DNA from: Saprospiraceae bacterium
GTDB lineage: Bacteria > Bacteroidota > Bacteroidia > Chitinophagales > Saprospiraceae
Assembly (NCBI GenBank): GCA_020629035.1
Contig: JAHDEC010000004.1
Span: 1 to 64,000 of the forward strand
Reading direction: 5' to 3'
Length of the DNA stretch: 64,000 nucleotides
Shown: positions 28,353-36,938 of the stretch, piece by piece
Layout: each line of letters begins with the position of its first letter
How positions within the stretch are numbered: the first letter of the stretch is position 1
Notes under the pieces: generated by a model
Told to the model about the DNA's origin: nothing
The model's input: only the letters and a program-made list of their open reading frames with translations
Database searches by the model: none
Made by a program: the position numbers and the translations under genes

Positions 28353-29039
28353 ATGATGAGAAATTTACTTACCCTATTTATTTTAATGTTTGGCTTAGGC
28401 CTACAAGCACAGCTGGTTTTTTCGCCAGATGAGCCTATAGGTTTTGGTACTTCTGATATGAATGAAGTGCAAGTTGACATAACAGTTACTAATACTGGTA
28501 ATACAGAAGAAACTTTTTACTGGCAGGTAGATATGCTTGAAGGTGCTGATGTTTGGAAGATTGTAGTTTGTGACAATAACTTATGTTATTCTCCTGGAAT
28601 AGTAAGTTGTCCATGCTCTGATCCAAATATTCTAGGTGCTGGAGCAACTATGACATTTATGGTTAAAATCAAACCATCTAGTGTTGCAGGTGATGGCGTT
28701 TTAGAGTTAGCTGTAACTTCTGATTGTGCAGGAACAGATCAATTATTTACTACTCCAATAGAATATGAGATAGCAATGCCTTCGTCAGTTGAGGATGATT
28801 TATTTATTGCTAACATGAATCTATATCCTAATCCAGCTCAAGATTACTTTCAATTATCTAATGACGATAATGTAGCTAAAGTATCTATTCACAGTATAGT
28901 GGGATCTGAAATTAATGTATTTACACATTCACCTAACCAAGCTTATTCTACTGGAAATTTAAACAGTGGTATTTATCTTGTTAGAGCATACGATGCAGAT
29001 GGAAATGTGTTAAAAGCTATGAGGTTAAGTAAACGATAG
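28353..29039 (+). CDS. Small T9SS-secreted protein
   Basis: A 228-residue protein starting at ATG 28353 or 28356; the frame extends further upstream but the signal peptide (MMRNLLTLFILMFGLGLQAQ) fixes the start. The central ~120 residues look like an immunoglobulin-like beta-sandwich (EVQVDITVTNTGNTEETFYW) with two Cys-containing loops (VVCDNNLCYS and VSCPCSDP). The last ~75 residues are a T9SS type A sorting domain (MNLYPNPAQDYFQL to AMRLSKR). Its role is unknown. It sits alone with its own terminator. Confidence 0.85.
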   Translation: MMRNLLTLFILMFGLGLQAQLVFSPDEPIGFGTSDMNEVQVDITVTNTGNTEETFYWQVDMLEGADVWKIVVCDNNLCYSPGIVSCPCSDPNILGAGATMTFMVKIKPSSVAGDGVLELAVTSDCAGTDQLFTTPIEYEIAMPSSVEDDLFIANMNLYPNPAQDYFQLSNDDNVAKVSIHSIVGSEINVFTHSPNQAYSTGNLNSGIYLVRAYDADGNVLKAMRLSKR

Positions 29040-29061
29040 AAAACAATTCTAAAAAATATAT

Positions 29062-29093
29062 AAAGAGGAATCAAGCATACTTGATTCCTCTTT
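29062..29093 (+). terminator. Strong intrinsic terminator
   Basis: AAAGAGGAATCAAG and its exact complement surround a 4-base loop (CATA), then a long T run. A textbook terminator. Confidence 0.95.
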
Positions 29094-29167
29094 TTTTTTG
29101 TACGTTTTAAAGCTATATCTTATAATTGCTTTTAGCTTCATCAATTTAAAAAAGCAATTTTAGTTCT

Positions 29168-29695
29168 ATGGCTTTATTTAAGCAAACCTTAGAAAACGAT
29201 CTAGTAAGACTTACTCCTCTAGTACAAGAAGATTTCGAAGAGCTATTGAATGTGGCCTCAGATCCAAATATCTGGAAATACCACCCATCAAATGATCGCT
29301 TTAAGAAAGAAGTATTTATCGATTTTTTTAAAGGTGCGCTCAATTCGGTTGGACCTTTTGTGATATGGGATAAATCAACAGATCGCATTATTGGAAGCTC
29401 TAGGTTTAATACTATAAATAATCGTGATGATATTATAGAAATTGGATGGTCTTTTTTAGCGGTATCATATTGGGGAGTTGGATATAATTTAGCCTTTAAA
29501 AAACTAATGATAGATTATGCGCTAAATCATTTTACTGATATCCTTTTTTATGTAGACACTACAAATATTATTTCACAAAAAGCTATGGCTAATTTGGGCG
29601 CTAAAAAATATGAGCCTCAAGGAACAGAGCATATCCCAGCAAAAAGAGAATCTACACTTATATATGTTATAAATAAGGACAATTGGAGTCACTAA
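29168..29695 (+). CDS. GNAT-family N-acetyltransferase (RimJ/RimL type)
   Basis: A 175-residue acetyltransferase. The N-terminus (LVRLTPLVQEDFEELLNVASD) and the central IIEIGWSFLAVSYWGVGYN follow the RimJ/RimL/SpeG-like subfamily, with the acetyl-CoA-binding loop around WGVGYNLAFKKLM and the terminal NIISQKAMANLGAKK. The substrate could be a protein N-terminus, an amine or an antibiotic; nothing here decides it. It is monocistronic and flanked by terminators. Confidence 0.88.
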   Translation: MALFKQTLENDLVRLTPLVQEDFEELLNVASDPNIWKYHPSNDRFKKEVFIDFFKGALNSVGPFVIWDKSTDRIIGSSRFNTINNRDDIIEIGWSFLAVSYWGVGYNLAFKKLMIDYALNHFTDILFYVDTTNIISQKAMANLGAKKYEPQGTEHIPAKRESTLIYVINKDNWSH

Positions 29696-29701
29696 AAAAA
29701 T

Positions 29702-29724
29702 AAGGAGGTGTTTTACACCTCCTT
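29702..29724 (-). terminator. Terminator between converging genes
   Basis: AAGGAGGTGT and ACACCTCCTT form a perfect stem with a 3-base loop. The T run (TTATTTTTTT) lies on the minus-strand side, so it best serves the lipoprotein gene at 29757-30923; it may also slow plus-strand transcripts. Confidence 0.82.
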
Positions 29725-29756
29725 AAACATAGTACTAAAAATATTTTGAGCTAGTA

Positions 29757-30923
29757 TTATCTAAATTGTCTCCTTAGGTCAGATTTCCAATATTCCTTTA
29801 CTTCATCTGCAGCTAGCAAAGCCATATCAAAGTCACTTGGAAATGGATCAGGAAAACGTTTAAGATTATTTATACATCTATCCGATAATGCTCTTCTATC
29901 ACCATCAAAACTTATAGCAAAATCCTCAAAGACCGTCTCTACTTTAACTGGCATTTTACCAATTAAGTCATTAGTTCGTGCATCAACATATCTGATCTTC
30001 CCTCGAACATAAGCTCGCTTTTCCCTTGTTATCTCGTGCACATGAGCCTTAGCCATGATGAATTTATCTACCTTCATTTTATTCCCTAAAGAGTCCCTAC
30101 GTACATTTCCTCGCTTGTCTAGTAAATACTCCCAACCATCTTTTACTCTTTTCTTCTCATGGAAATGATTGACTATTTCTCTCTCTGGACTTACTTCCAT
30201 TTCAGTTATGGTCAATGTTGCGTAAATGTCAATATTGTCCCGATCCTGCATATGGAACTCCTTAAATTTTGAGTTCAAATCTCGGATAGAAATATCCAAA
30301 ATTTCTTGCTCAAATTCTCGAGGAATCATAACTGGCGCTTGATTATCTAGAACAACCAAAATTCTTGTCTTAGCTAAATACTCCGCTTTCAACTTTAAGT
30401 TTTCTACATCCTTATAGTTTGAAAAATACCTTTGTACTCTTTCTAGAGAAGCAAAAGCATGCTTAGCAGCATCTTTATCTCCCTGCTCTGCACTCAGGAT
30501 TAAACGCTCAGCATTTGCATAGTGGTAAGCAGATGCTTGTTCTGCAGCATTGGCTAATAAGGGTTCAACTTTAATGAAGTTAAATGTAGCTCTGTATCCT
30601 TGCTTACTCCTTAAAGGCAGCAATGGGTTTACTAATCTTTGTCTTTCTTGAATATTCTTATAAATACCATAAACACGATCCCAGCTCGCTCCATCGGTAT
30701 TTGATTCCAAGTATTTAGCCTCTTGTAAATCTTTGTCTTGAACCTTATTAAAGGCTTCTTCAAGTGCAAGTACATGCTTTGTCTTCTTATACTTGTCTCC
30801 TTGCATCTTTTTAGTAGCTATTCGGATCGCCTCATTGTATCGTCCTTGTTCTACTAATTTGTCTAAGTTGGCACATGAACTGGCAAATATTGCCATGATC
30901 AATACTAGCATTTGCTTTTTCAT
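29757..30923 (-). CDS. Lipoprotein of unknown function
   Basis: A 388-residue protein with a lipobox ending FASSC (Cys17). The N-terminal third is helical and resembles tetratricopeptide-like repeats (LVEQGRYNEAIRIATKKM). The middle has DRVYGIYKNIQERQRLVNPL. The C-terminal half is beta-rich with IYATLTITEMEVSPERE and VRGKIRYVDARTNDLIGKMPV. I do not recognise the family beyond a feeling that similar lipoproteins occur across Bacteroidota. It is a single gene with its own terminator. Confidence 0.75.
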   Translation of the reverse strand: MKKQMLVLIMAIFASSCANLDKLVEQGRYNEAIRIATKKMQGDKYKKTKHVLALEEAFNKVQDKDLQEAKYLESNTDGASWDRVYGIYKNIQERQRLVNPLLPLRSKQGYRATFNFIKVEPLLANAAEQASAYHYANAERLILSAEQGDKDAAKHAFASLERVQRYFSNYKDVENLKLKAEYLAKTRILVVLDNQAPVMIPREFEQEILDISIRDLNSKFKEFHMQDRDNIDIYATLTITEMEVSPEREIVNHFHEKKRVKDGWEYLLDKRGNVRRDSLGNKMKVDKFIMAKAHVHEITREKRAYVRGKIRYVDARTNDLIGKMPVKVETVFEDFAISFDGDRRALSDRCINNLKRFPDPFPSDFDMALLAADEVKEYWKSDLRRQFR

Positions 30924-30975
30924 AGTCGTCAGTTTAAAATGATCAATTAATCTAAATGTCTACCTTTTCAACTAT

Positions 30976-31007
30976 TTTAGTACACAACTAGGTCCAAATT
31001 AAATTTG
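30976..31007 (+). promoter_or_regulatory. Candidate promoter of the M28 peptidase gene
   Basis: TTTA (30976-30979) and TAAATTTG (31000-31007) are 20 bases apart; the second box is a perfect TAnnTTTG. It predicts a leader of about 60 bases before ATG 31074, longer than elsewhere in this window, which contains the repeats described below. Confidence 0.55.
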
Positions 31008-31027
31008 ATTTAACCTGACTACTATTA

Positions 31028-31091
31028 AAGTGTTAACAAAAATGAACTTCGCAGTTCCTCAAGTGTTAACACAATGCAAATTTTAACACTT
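31028..31091 (+). repeat. Three copies of a 9-mer, two forming a hairpin around the start codon
   Basis: AAGTGTTAA occurs at 31028-31036 and 31061-31069 (33 bases apart), and its reverse complement TTAACACTT at 31083-31091. The second and third copies can pair, placing the first start codon (31074) in a 13-base loop. A short frame (31042-31086) overlaps the same start. These could be an operator, a translational control hairpin, or chance. Confidence 0.45.
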
Positions 31092-32585
31092 TTTATTATG
31101 TTCAATCTTCGGTATTTATTCCCTTTTTTAGGCTTCATGCTTACTTTATCTGTGCTAACTGCTCAAGATTCATCAGAAGCTGAAGACTTCTCTCTTCTAT
31201 TAAAAGCTATGCTAGCCGAAAGTTCGATGGAGTCGGATTTGTATGAATTATGCGATCAAATAGGTGGGCGAGTCACTGGCTCGGAAGCTAACAATTTATC
31301 TGTCGAGTGGGCTTATGAGAAGATGAGCGCCACAGGCGTCAAGACTATAAAGGACCCTTTCGAAATGCCTTCATTGTGGTTAGCAGAATCTACAAGTATG
31401 AACATACATAGTGATCAAATCCCTTCTTTTCGGGTCAATGCCGTTTCAAAATACCAAACACCAGCTGGTAATTATAAGGCTAAGCTTACTTATCTAGGTG
31501 CCGGAACTGATGAAGATTTCAAAGAAAACACGCAAGACTTATCAGAGTCTTTTGTATTTGTAGATGCAGATATTTGCTTAGACATAAATGGTCTTTTCAA
31601 AGAATATACAGATGCGGCTATTGCTGAAATTAACGCGAGAAAGCGAGGAGCTAAAGGAATAATCTTTATGTCTTCAAGACCCAATAAACTATTGTATCGA
31701 TTTATTACAACAAAAACATCGGACAATAAACTACCCCAATTTGTGATGGCGCGAGAAGATGCTAAACGATGTATACGCTTAATCGAAGATAATCTATCAC
31801 TCAATGTATCTATTGATTGCAAAGCAACACAAGGCGAAACCTTTATCAGTGAAAACGTAATAGCCGAAATCAAAGGATCGGTCTATCCGGAGGAAGTAAT
31901 CATCATTGGAGCCCATTTGGATTCTTGGGCTTTAGGTACTGGTGCCAATGATAATGCTTGTAATGTTTCTATGATGATAGACATTGCGCGACAGATGAAA
32001 AAACTAAATATTAAACCTAAACGAACCATTCGTTTTGCTCTATGGAATGGAGAAGAACAAGGTTATTTTGGTTCATGGCATTATACAAAAACTCATCAAG
32101 ATGAATTGGACAATCACAAAATGGCCTTATCAGTAGATATAGGCAGTGGTGATATAATTGGTTTTTTTACTAATGGAAGAGATGATTTAATTCCTTTTGT
32201 GGACCAATGTCTTGCAAGTGTGGACAGCATTGGCAATTATCTTAATATCAATAATCCAATAGTAGGTACTGACAATTTTGATTTTATGTTAGAAGGGGTA
32301 CCTAATTTAGTGGCTATACATAAACCAGCAAGCTATGGATTAAATTATCATGCGAGTAGTGATACTTACGACAAAGTAGACTTGGTTGCTTTGAATAAAA
32401 ATTCGGCTATTGTAGCGGCCCTTGTCCTTTCTTGGGCCAATGCTGATAAAACAAGATTAGACACGTTTAAACGACAAAGCAGAAGTGAAATCCAATCCAT
32501 GTTTGAAAAACATGATTTGGAATTCACTATGCGGATGTTTAATGTTTGGGAACCATGGATAAATGGTTCACGCGGTATCGAATAG
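31074..32585 (+). CDS. Secreted M28-family metallopeptidase
   Basis: A protein of up to 503 residues with a signal peptide; ATG 31098 (MFNLRYLF) is an alternative start. Residues ~140-250 hold a PA-like insert domain. The zinc-peptidase domain shows the M28 ligands: His281 and Asp283 in GAHLDSW, Asp293 in GANDNA, Glu327-Glu328 in NGEEQGY, Asp355 in SVDIGSGD and His426 in NYHASSDTYD. This resembles carboxypeptidase Q-type aminopeptidases that cleave peptides outside the cytoplasm. No sorting domain is present, so it is likely periplasmic. Its stop codon lies 2 bases from that of the converging beta-helix gene. Confidence 0.9.
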   Translation: MQILTLFIMFNLRYLFPFLGFMLTLSVLTAQDSSEAEDFSLLLKAMLAESSMESDLYELCDQIGGRVTGSEANNLSVEWAYEKMSATGVKTIKDPFEMPSLWLAESTSMNIHSDQIPSFRVNAVSKYQTPAGNYKAKLTYLGAGTDEDFKENTQDLSESFVFVDADICLDINGLFKEYTDAAIAEINARKRGAKGIIFMSSRPNKLLYRFITTKTSDNKLPQFVMAREDAKRCIRLIEDNLSLNVSIDCKATQGETFISENVIAEIKGSVYPEEVIIIGAHLDSWALGTGANDNACNVSMMIDIARQMKKLNIKPKRTIRFALWNGEEQGYFGSWHYTKTHQDELDNHKMALSVDIGSGDIIGFFTNGRDDLIPFVDQCLASVDSIGNYLNINNPIVGTDNFDFMLEGVPNLVAIHKPASYGLNYHASSDTYDKVDLVALNKNSAIVAALVLSWANADKTRLDTFKRQSRSEIQSMFEKHDLEFTMRMFNVWEPWINGSRGIE

Positions 32586-32587
32586 GT

Positions 32588-34942
32588 TTAGTGTTGAACA
32601 ATGAGCATTTTGGCTAAGCTAGCTTGTTGATTTATTAAATAAATGTAATATTGTCCAGCAGGATAATTACTCACATCTAAAATAATATCTCTCGTATTCG
32701 AATCTTTTATTTCGTTAAAGGTTTGGACTCGCTTACCATTGTTGTCTAAAACATGCATTCTAAACTTACCTACCACTAATGCTTCTAAACGCACGATGGT
32801 CTGATCATCACTTGGATTACCAATGATCGAAAAAGCATTAGGGTCCAGAGTGTTTTTTGTAGATGATATTCCTCGGTCATAGCATCCCTTATCCGGTCCT
32901 TCAATAATACCATTACCATCAATATCAGTCTCATGACTTCCTACTAAAACCCCTGTATTAATGGCAGGACTACCTGTTTGTAACTGGAAATCTCTCAGTA
33001 CTAAAGATTCAAATAAAGGATCAGTTCCTGATTCATCATTTTCTTCTATAAATACATCATCAAAATCCGTTTGAAGTATTAAATTTCCTCCCATTGAAAA
33101 TAATCCAGGATCACCATCTTCCACAGCATAATCATTACCACCAGGGTTATATATAATATTATTAACAAGATTTACTCTGGCTTTACCAGTTTCATCCTCG
33201 AACTGAGCAATGCCTGCAGCAAGAGCTCCTTCATTATGAGCAAATGTATTGTTACTAATATCTAATACCGAATTATGACCTTCAAACGCATTGTTCGAAA
33301 TAGCTCCACCCGTACCTATGTTGGATGCTAAGTTTAGTGCAAACAAAGAAGAGCTAATGCTAGTAGTTCCATTAGAAATATTAACTGCACCTCCTTGCGT
33401 TAAGGCGTTATTAAATTTAAATTCACATTTATCTATGTTTAAATAACCTTCAGTAGTCATGGTGTCAAGATTAAAACTTATGGCCCCTCCTACATCAGCC
33501 ATATTACTTTCGAAGCTACTACTAACTACATCTAGTTCTATAGAACCATTTACCGTTATAGCACCACCTGCGTTTTCTGATGTATTACTTTTAAAAACAC
33601 AATCGGTAAATGATGCTTTAGTTGTATCGTTTTGCATATAAATAGCACCTCCAAATCTGGCCACATTGTTTTCAAATAAACAATTTTCATAATGAGCTTG
33701 GCCAGTAAATCCTACCATACAAGCTCCACCACTTGTAAACGCTTCATTGAATAAGAAATCACAATTTCTAAAGGTCCCATTAGTCCCAATACTGTAACTC
33801 GCCCCGCAAGGACCAAAGTCAGCATTGTTAGTGATAAACGAGCAGTCTTCCATTAAAAATGTGGTTCTTCCGCTGTAAAAACAAGTAGCATTTGGACCAA
33901 AGTTTCCTGAAAATTGAGAGTTTCTTATGATGTAATTTGTTGTCCATGCATACAAGACGCCTCCATAGTTTGTATTAGAGTTACTATCAAACGTACAATT
34001 ATCGAGGGTTGCTTGTAAGGCTCCTTCCAGTTCTCTCCCATCTAAATAAATACCGGAAGCATTACCGCCTGTATTATCTGAGAACTCACAATTCGTAATC
34101 ATGGTGTTTGTAGAATTCCAATTAAAATATCCAGCACCTCCCCAACCATCTAGGACAATACTATTAAACTCAAATCGACAATCTTCAACTATTGCATCTG
34201 TGCAATATAGAGTATATAGTGCTCCTCTAACCACTTGGTTAGAGATGAATTGGTTGCTTCTGCAAACTGGACTTGTACTTTCATTAAACATAAGTCCTGC
34301 TCCCTGTGCAATGGACATATTCGAATCAAAAACACAATTCTGAACCGAAGATCCACTAGTAAAATTTACATAAATTCCACCACCACTAAAAGCGGTATTA
34401 TATCTAAATTCACAATTACTAACTTGAATAGGACTCTCACTAAAAATAGCACCACCGCGAAGTAAGAAATCTTCTTGATCATTATTTTCCAGATCAGTCG
34501 TGCCATTGGTCATTTGAAGACCATCAAATATTACCTGTCCTGCTGCAAGTGTTACATGAAATAAGTGATTAGCATTATCTTCTCTGTTGAGCATAAAATC
34601 CACAATACTATCATCATCATTTATATCGCCATTAATATTTGTTGGATTACTGCTAATGTCTCTTTCATCAATCGATGATTCAGTTCCTGCAAATCCACCG
34701 TAAATATTTTTCGGACTATTTACTTCGTAATATATATAACCATTTAATGCTTCTGGTTTATAGACACCTGTCTTAATCCAAACATCTGTTTCACTGGCAT
34801 CTAACGCGTCTTGAAGACTCGTATAAGCATTATCCCATGAGGAACCGTCATTAGCTCCAGAAGCATCAGCATCCACAAATACTTGTGCACTTGCGGATAT
34901 ACCTAAATAAGAGCATAAAATAAAAAGTATGGCTTTTTTCAT
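32588..34942 (-). CDS. T9SS-secreted right-handed beta-helix protein
   Basis: A 784-residue protein with a signal peptide (AILFILCSYLGISASAQ). It opens with VDADASGANDGSSWDNAYTSL, a common start of parallel beta-helix surface proteins. Residues ~130-600 repeat short coils such as NCEFRYNTAFSGGGIYV, DCSFITNNADFG and GGAICVN-like ladders (polymorphic outer-membrane/pectate-lyase type). The last ~80 residues (from FSIIGNPSDDQTIV to MLIVQH) form a T9SS type A sorting domain. It may bind or degrade polysaccharide or act as an adhesin; no catalytic residues were assigned. Confidence 0.85.
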   Translation of the reverse strand: MKKAILFILCSYLGISASAQVFVDADASGANDGSSWDNAYTSLQDALDASETDVWIKTGVYKPEALNGYIYYEVNSPKNIYGGFAGTESSIDERDISSNPTNINGDINDDDSIVDFMLNREDNANHLFHVTLAAGQVIFDGLQMTNGTTDLENNDQEDFLLRGGAIFSESPIQVSNCEFRYNTAFSGGGIYVNFTSGSSVQNCVFDSNMSIAQGAGLMFNESTSPVCRSNQFISNQVVRGALYTLYCTDAIVEDCRFEFNSIVLDGWGGAGYFNWNSTNTMITNCEFSDNTGGNASGIYLDGRELEGALQATLDNCTFDSNSNTNYGGVLYAWTTNYIIRNSQFSGNFGPNATCFYSGRTTFLMEDCSFITNNADFGPCGASYSIGTNGTFRNCDFLFNEAFTSGGACMVGFTGQAHYENCLFENNVARFGGAIYMQNDTTKASFTDCVFKSNTSENAGGAITVNGSIELDVVSSSFESNMADVGGAISFNLDTMTTEGYLNIDKCEFKFNNALTQGGAVNISNGTTSISSSLFALNLASNIGTGGAISNNAFEGHNSVLDISNNTFAHNEGALAAGIAQFEDETGKARVNLVNNIIYNPGGNDYAVEDGDPGLFSMGGNLILQTDFDDVFIEENDESGTDPLFESLVLRDFQLQTGSPAINTGVLVGSHETDIDGNGIIEGPDKGCYDRGISSTKNTLDPNAFSIIGNPSDDQTIVRLEALVVGKFRMHVLDNNGKRVQTFNEIKDSNTRDIILDVSNYPAGQYYIYLINQQASLAKMLIVQH

Positions 34943-35037
34943 CTGATTGATTTTTTATGAATTAGTAAAATAAGAAAAAAGCTACTTTTTTTAGAAAGCT
35001 TTTGCGAATTGATGGATTCATTATTGACAAGTAATAC

Positions 35038-35045
35038 TACTTTTG
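35038..35045 (+). promoter_or_regulatory. Candidate -7 box next to the methyltransferase start
   Basis: TACTTTTG matches TAnnTTTG and ends only 4 bases before ATG 35050. If used, transcription would begin at about the start codon, giving a leaderless mRNA. No -33 box at the usual distance was found. Confidence 0.35.
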
Positions 35046-35049
35046 GCTC

Positions 35050-36240
35050 ATGAGCTTGAGTATTCAGCGAATCGCCATAAAACTTAACAAAGCAGCAGAA
35101 AAGCATGTGCGTAAAGGTCATCCTTGGATCTATGAAGATAGTATTGCTAAGCAAAGTAAAGCAGGTGATGCTGGTAACCTAGCCATCATTTTTGATCAAA
35201 ACAAAAACCAATTTTTAGCTTGTGGACTTTTTGATCCTGCTTCTTTTATTCGGATTAAAGTATTAGAAAAAAGGAAAAATACACCGATAGATAAACATTG
35301 GTTTAAAGAAACCTTTCAACTTGCTCTAGAAAAAAGAAGCGCTCTACGAACCGAACAAAACAATAGCTTCAGATGGATTTATGGAGAAGCTGATAAATTG
35401 CCACACCTCATTTTAGATGCTTATGCTCAAGTATTAGTTTTAAAACTGTATTCTTCCATTTGGATTCCTTATTTAGCGATTATCAAGGAAGTTTTAAGTG
35501 AATATTCTTGGATAAAAGGCATCGTCTTACGTATGTCTCGCCAGCTAGCAAACCAACTTGATAATATTCAAGAAGGTAATCTTCTTTATGGCGAACTCGA
35601 AAATGAAAGTGTCGTATTTCTAGAGCAGGGAGTTAAGTTTTTGGCCAATGTTGTGCAGGGTCATAAGACAGGCTACTTTATGGACCATAGACATAATAGA
35701 ATCGATGTGGCAAGTTTAGCTAAAGACAAAACCATACTTGATGTATTTTCCTACAATGGAGGATTTTCCATTCATGCATTAGCACAAGGAGCTAAGCATG
35801 CAACCATGTTAGATATCTCAAAAAAAGCGCTAGAAGATGGCAAGGCAAATGCTATGCTGAATGGCTTGGAAGAAAGATTGTCTTGTCTCGCAGGAGATGC
35901 TTTTAAAATGCTAGGTCAGCTAAGAACTGAACAAAAAAAATATGACATTGTCGTGGTCGATCCACCTTCATTAGCTAAACAAAAATCGGAAGTAGATGTG
36001 GCCTTGAAACAATATGCTAAACTTGCTCGCCTTGCCAGTAAACTAGTCTCACCAAATGGATTGCTAGTGCTCGCCTCTTGCTCTTCACGTGTCTCTGCGG
36101 AAGTATTCTTTGAGACCATAGAAACAGCATTGGACAAAACCAATAAGCGACTCCTAAAAAAGACTTATCACGATATTGACCATCCGATAACCTTCCAAGA
36201 AGGCGCGTATTTAAAATGTGTTTATTATCGTCTTGATTGA
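35050..36240 (+). CDS. SAM-dependent rRNA methyltransferase (RlmI-like)
   Basis: A 396-residue enzyme with an N-terminal PUA-like RNA-binding domain (around residues 5-75, with RKGHPWIYEDSI), a central linker domain, and a Rossmann methyltransferase. The SAM motif is ILDVFSYNGGFSIHAL (residue ~235) and the catalytic-type motif is VVDPPSLAKQK. A late Cys in LVLASCSS fits the m5C methyltransferase family of RlmI/RlmK, which act on 23S rRNA. Its stop codon overlaps the start of the pseudouridine synthase gene (TGATG), making a two-gene RNA-modification operon. Confidence 0.88.
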   Translation: MSLSIQRIAIKLNKAAEKHVRKGHPWIYEDSIAKQSKAGDAGNLAIIFDQNKNQFLACGLFDPASFIRIKVLEKRKNTPIDKHWFKETFQLALEKRSALRTEQNNSFRWIYGEADKLPHLILDAYAQVLVLKLYSSIWIPYLAIIKEVLSEYSWIKGIVLRMSRQLANQLDNIQEGNLLYGELENESVVFLEQGVKFLANVVQGHKTGYFMDHRHNRIDVASLAKDKTILDVFSYNGGFSIHALAQGAKHATMLDISKKALEDGKANAMLNGLEERLSCLAGDAFKMLGQLRTEQKKYDIVVVDPPSLAKQKSEVDVALKQYAKLARLASKLVSPNGLLVLASCSSRVSAEVFFETIETALDKTNKRLLKKTYHDIDHPITFQEGAYLKCVYYRLD

Positions 36241-36938
36241 TGGATTTAAAAGTAATATATGAAGATGAAGATCTGATTGCGATCAATAAGTCCGCTGGGA
36301 TTATGGTGCATAAAACCAACATTACAGAGGACAAGGTTTTCTTATTACAACTATTAAGAGATCAAATTAATCAACGAGTTTATCCCATCCATCGCCTCGA
36401 TAGAGGAACCAGTGGTGTATTGCTTTTTGGCAAGCATACTGAAGAAGCTGCACGCGTTCAAAAGCTCATGATGGCTAACCAGTTTGAGAAAAAGTATTTG
36501 GCTATTGTTCGAGGTTTTGTAGATGAAGAAGGGACCATCGATTATCCGCTAAAAAGTGGTCGTAAAAATCTTCTGCAGGATGCGATTAGCCATTATAAAC
36601 GGATAGACCAACAAACACTAGATTTTGAAGTTAATCGCTACCCTACTTCTAGATATAGTTTAGTGGAAGTTCGTCCCGAAACTGGAAAGTTTCATCAAAT
36701 TAGGCGACATTTTGCTCACATCAGACATCCTATTATTGGTGATAAAAAACATGGTGACTGTAAACACAACAAATACTTTGCTGAGACACAAAACTTCCAA
36801 AATATGTGTTTACATGCAAGGGAAGTAGTCTTAAGCTCAAGCAAAGGAACTAAACTTAGCATCGAAGCAGAACTACCGCAGCATTTCTTGTTTATGATGA
36901 AGCATTTAAATCTTAGACTTACTAGCGAATCAAGGTAA
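36240..36938 (+). CDS. truC: RluA-family pseudouridine synthase, TruC-like
   Basis: A 232-residue enzyme, starting at ATG 36240, which overlaps the preceding stop codon by one base (a TTG one codon earlier is less likely). The catalytic motif HRLDRGTSGVLLFGK supplies the Asp nucleophile. The C-terminal block VEVRPETGKFHQIRRHFAHI and GDKKHGDCKHN is characteristic of TruC, which modifies U65 of tRNA. No S4 domain is present, in keeping with TruC. Its last 17 bases overlap the tail of the converging SprB-like gene. Confidence 0.82.
   Translation: MDLKVIYEDEDLIAINKSAGIMVHKTNITEDKVFLLQLLRDQINQRVYPIHRLDRGTSGVLLFGKHTEEAARVQKLMMANQFEKKYLAIVRGFVDEEGTIDYPLKSGRKNLLQDAISHYKRIDQQTLDFEVNRYPTSRYSLVEVRPETGKFHQIRRHFAHIRHPIIGDKKHGDCKHNKYFAETQNFQNMCLHAREVVLSSSKGTKLSIEAELPQHFLFMMKHLNLRLTSESR

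Noticed and set aside
28202-28432. A 76-residue gene upstream of the small T9SS protein
   Set aside because: It overlaps the 28353 gene in another frame, lacks family features and does not start with a convincing signal.
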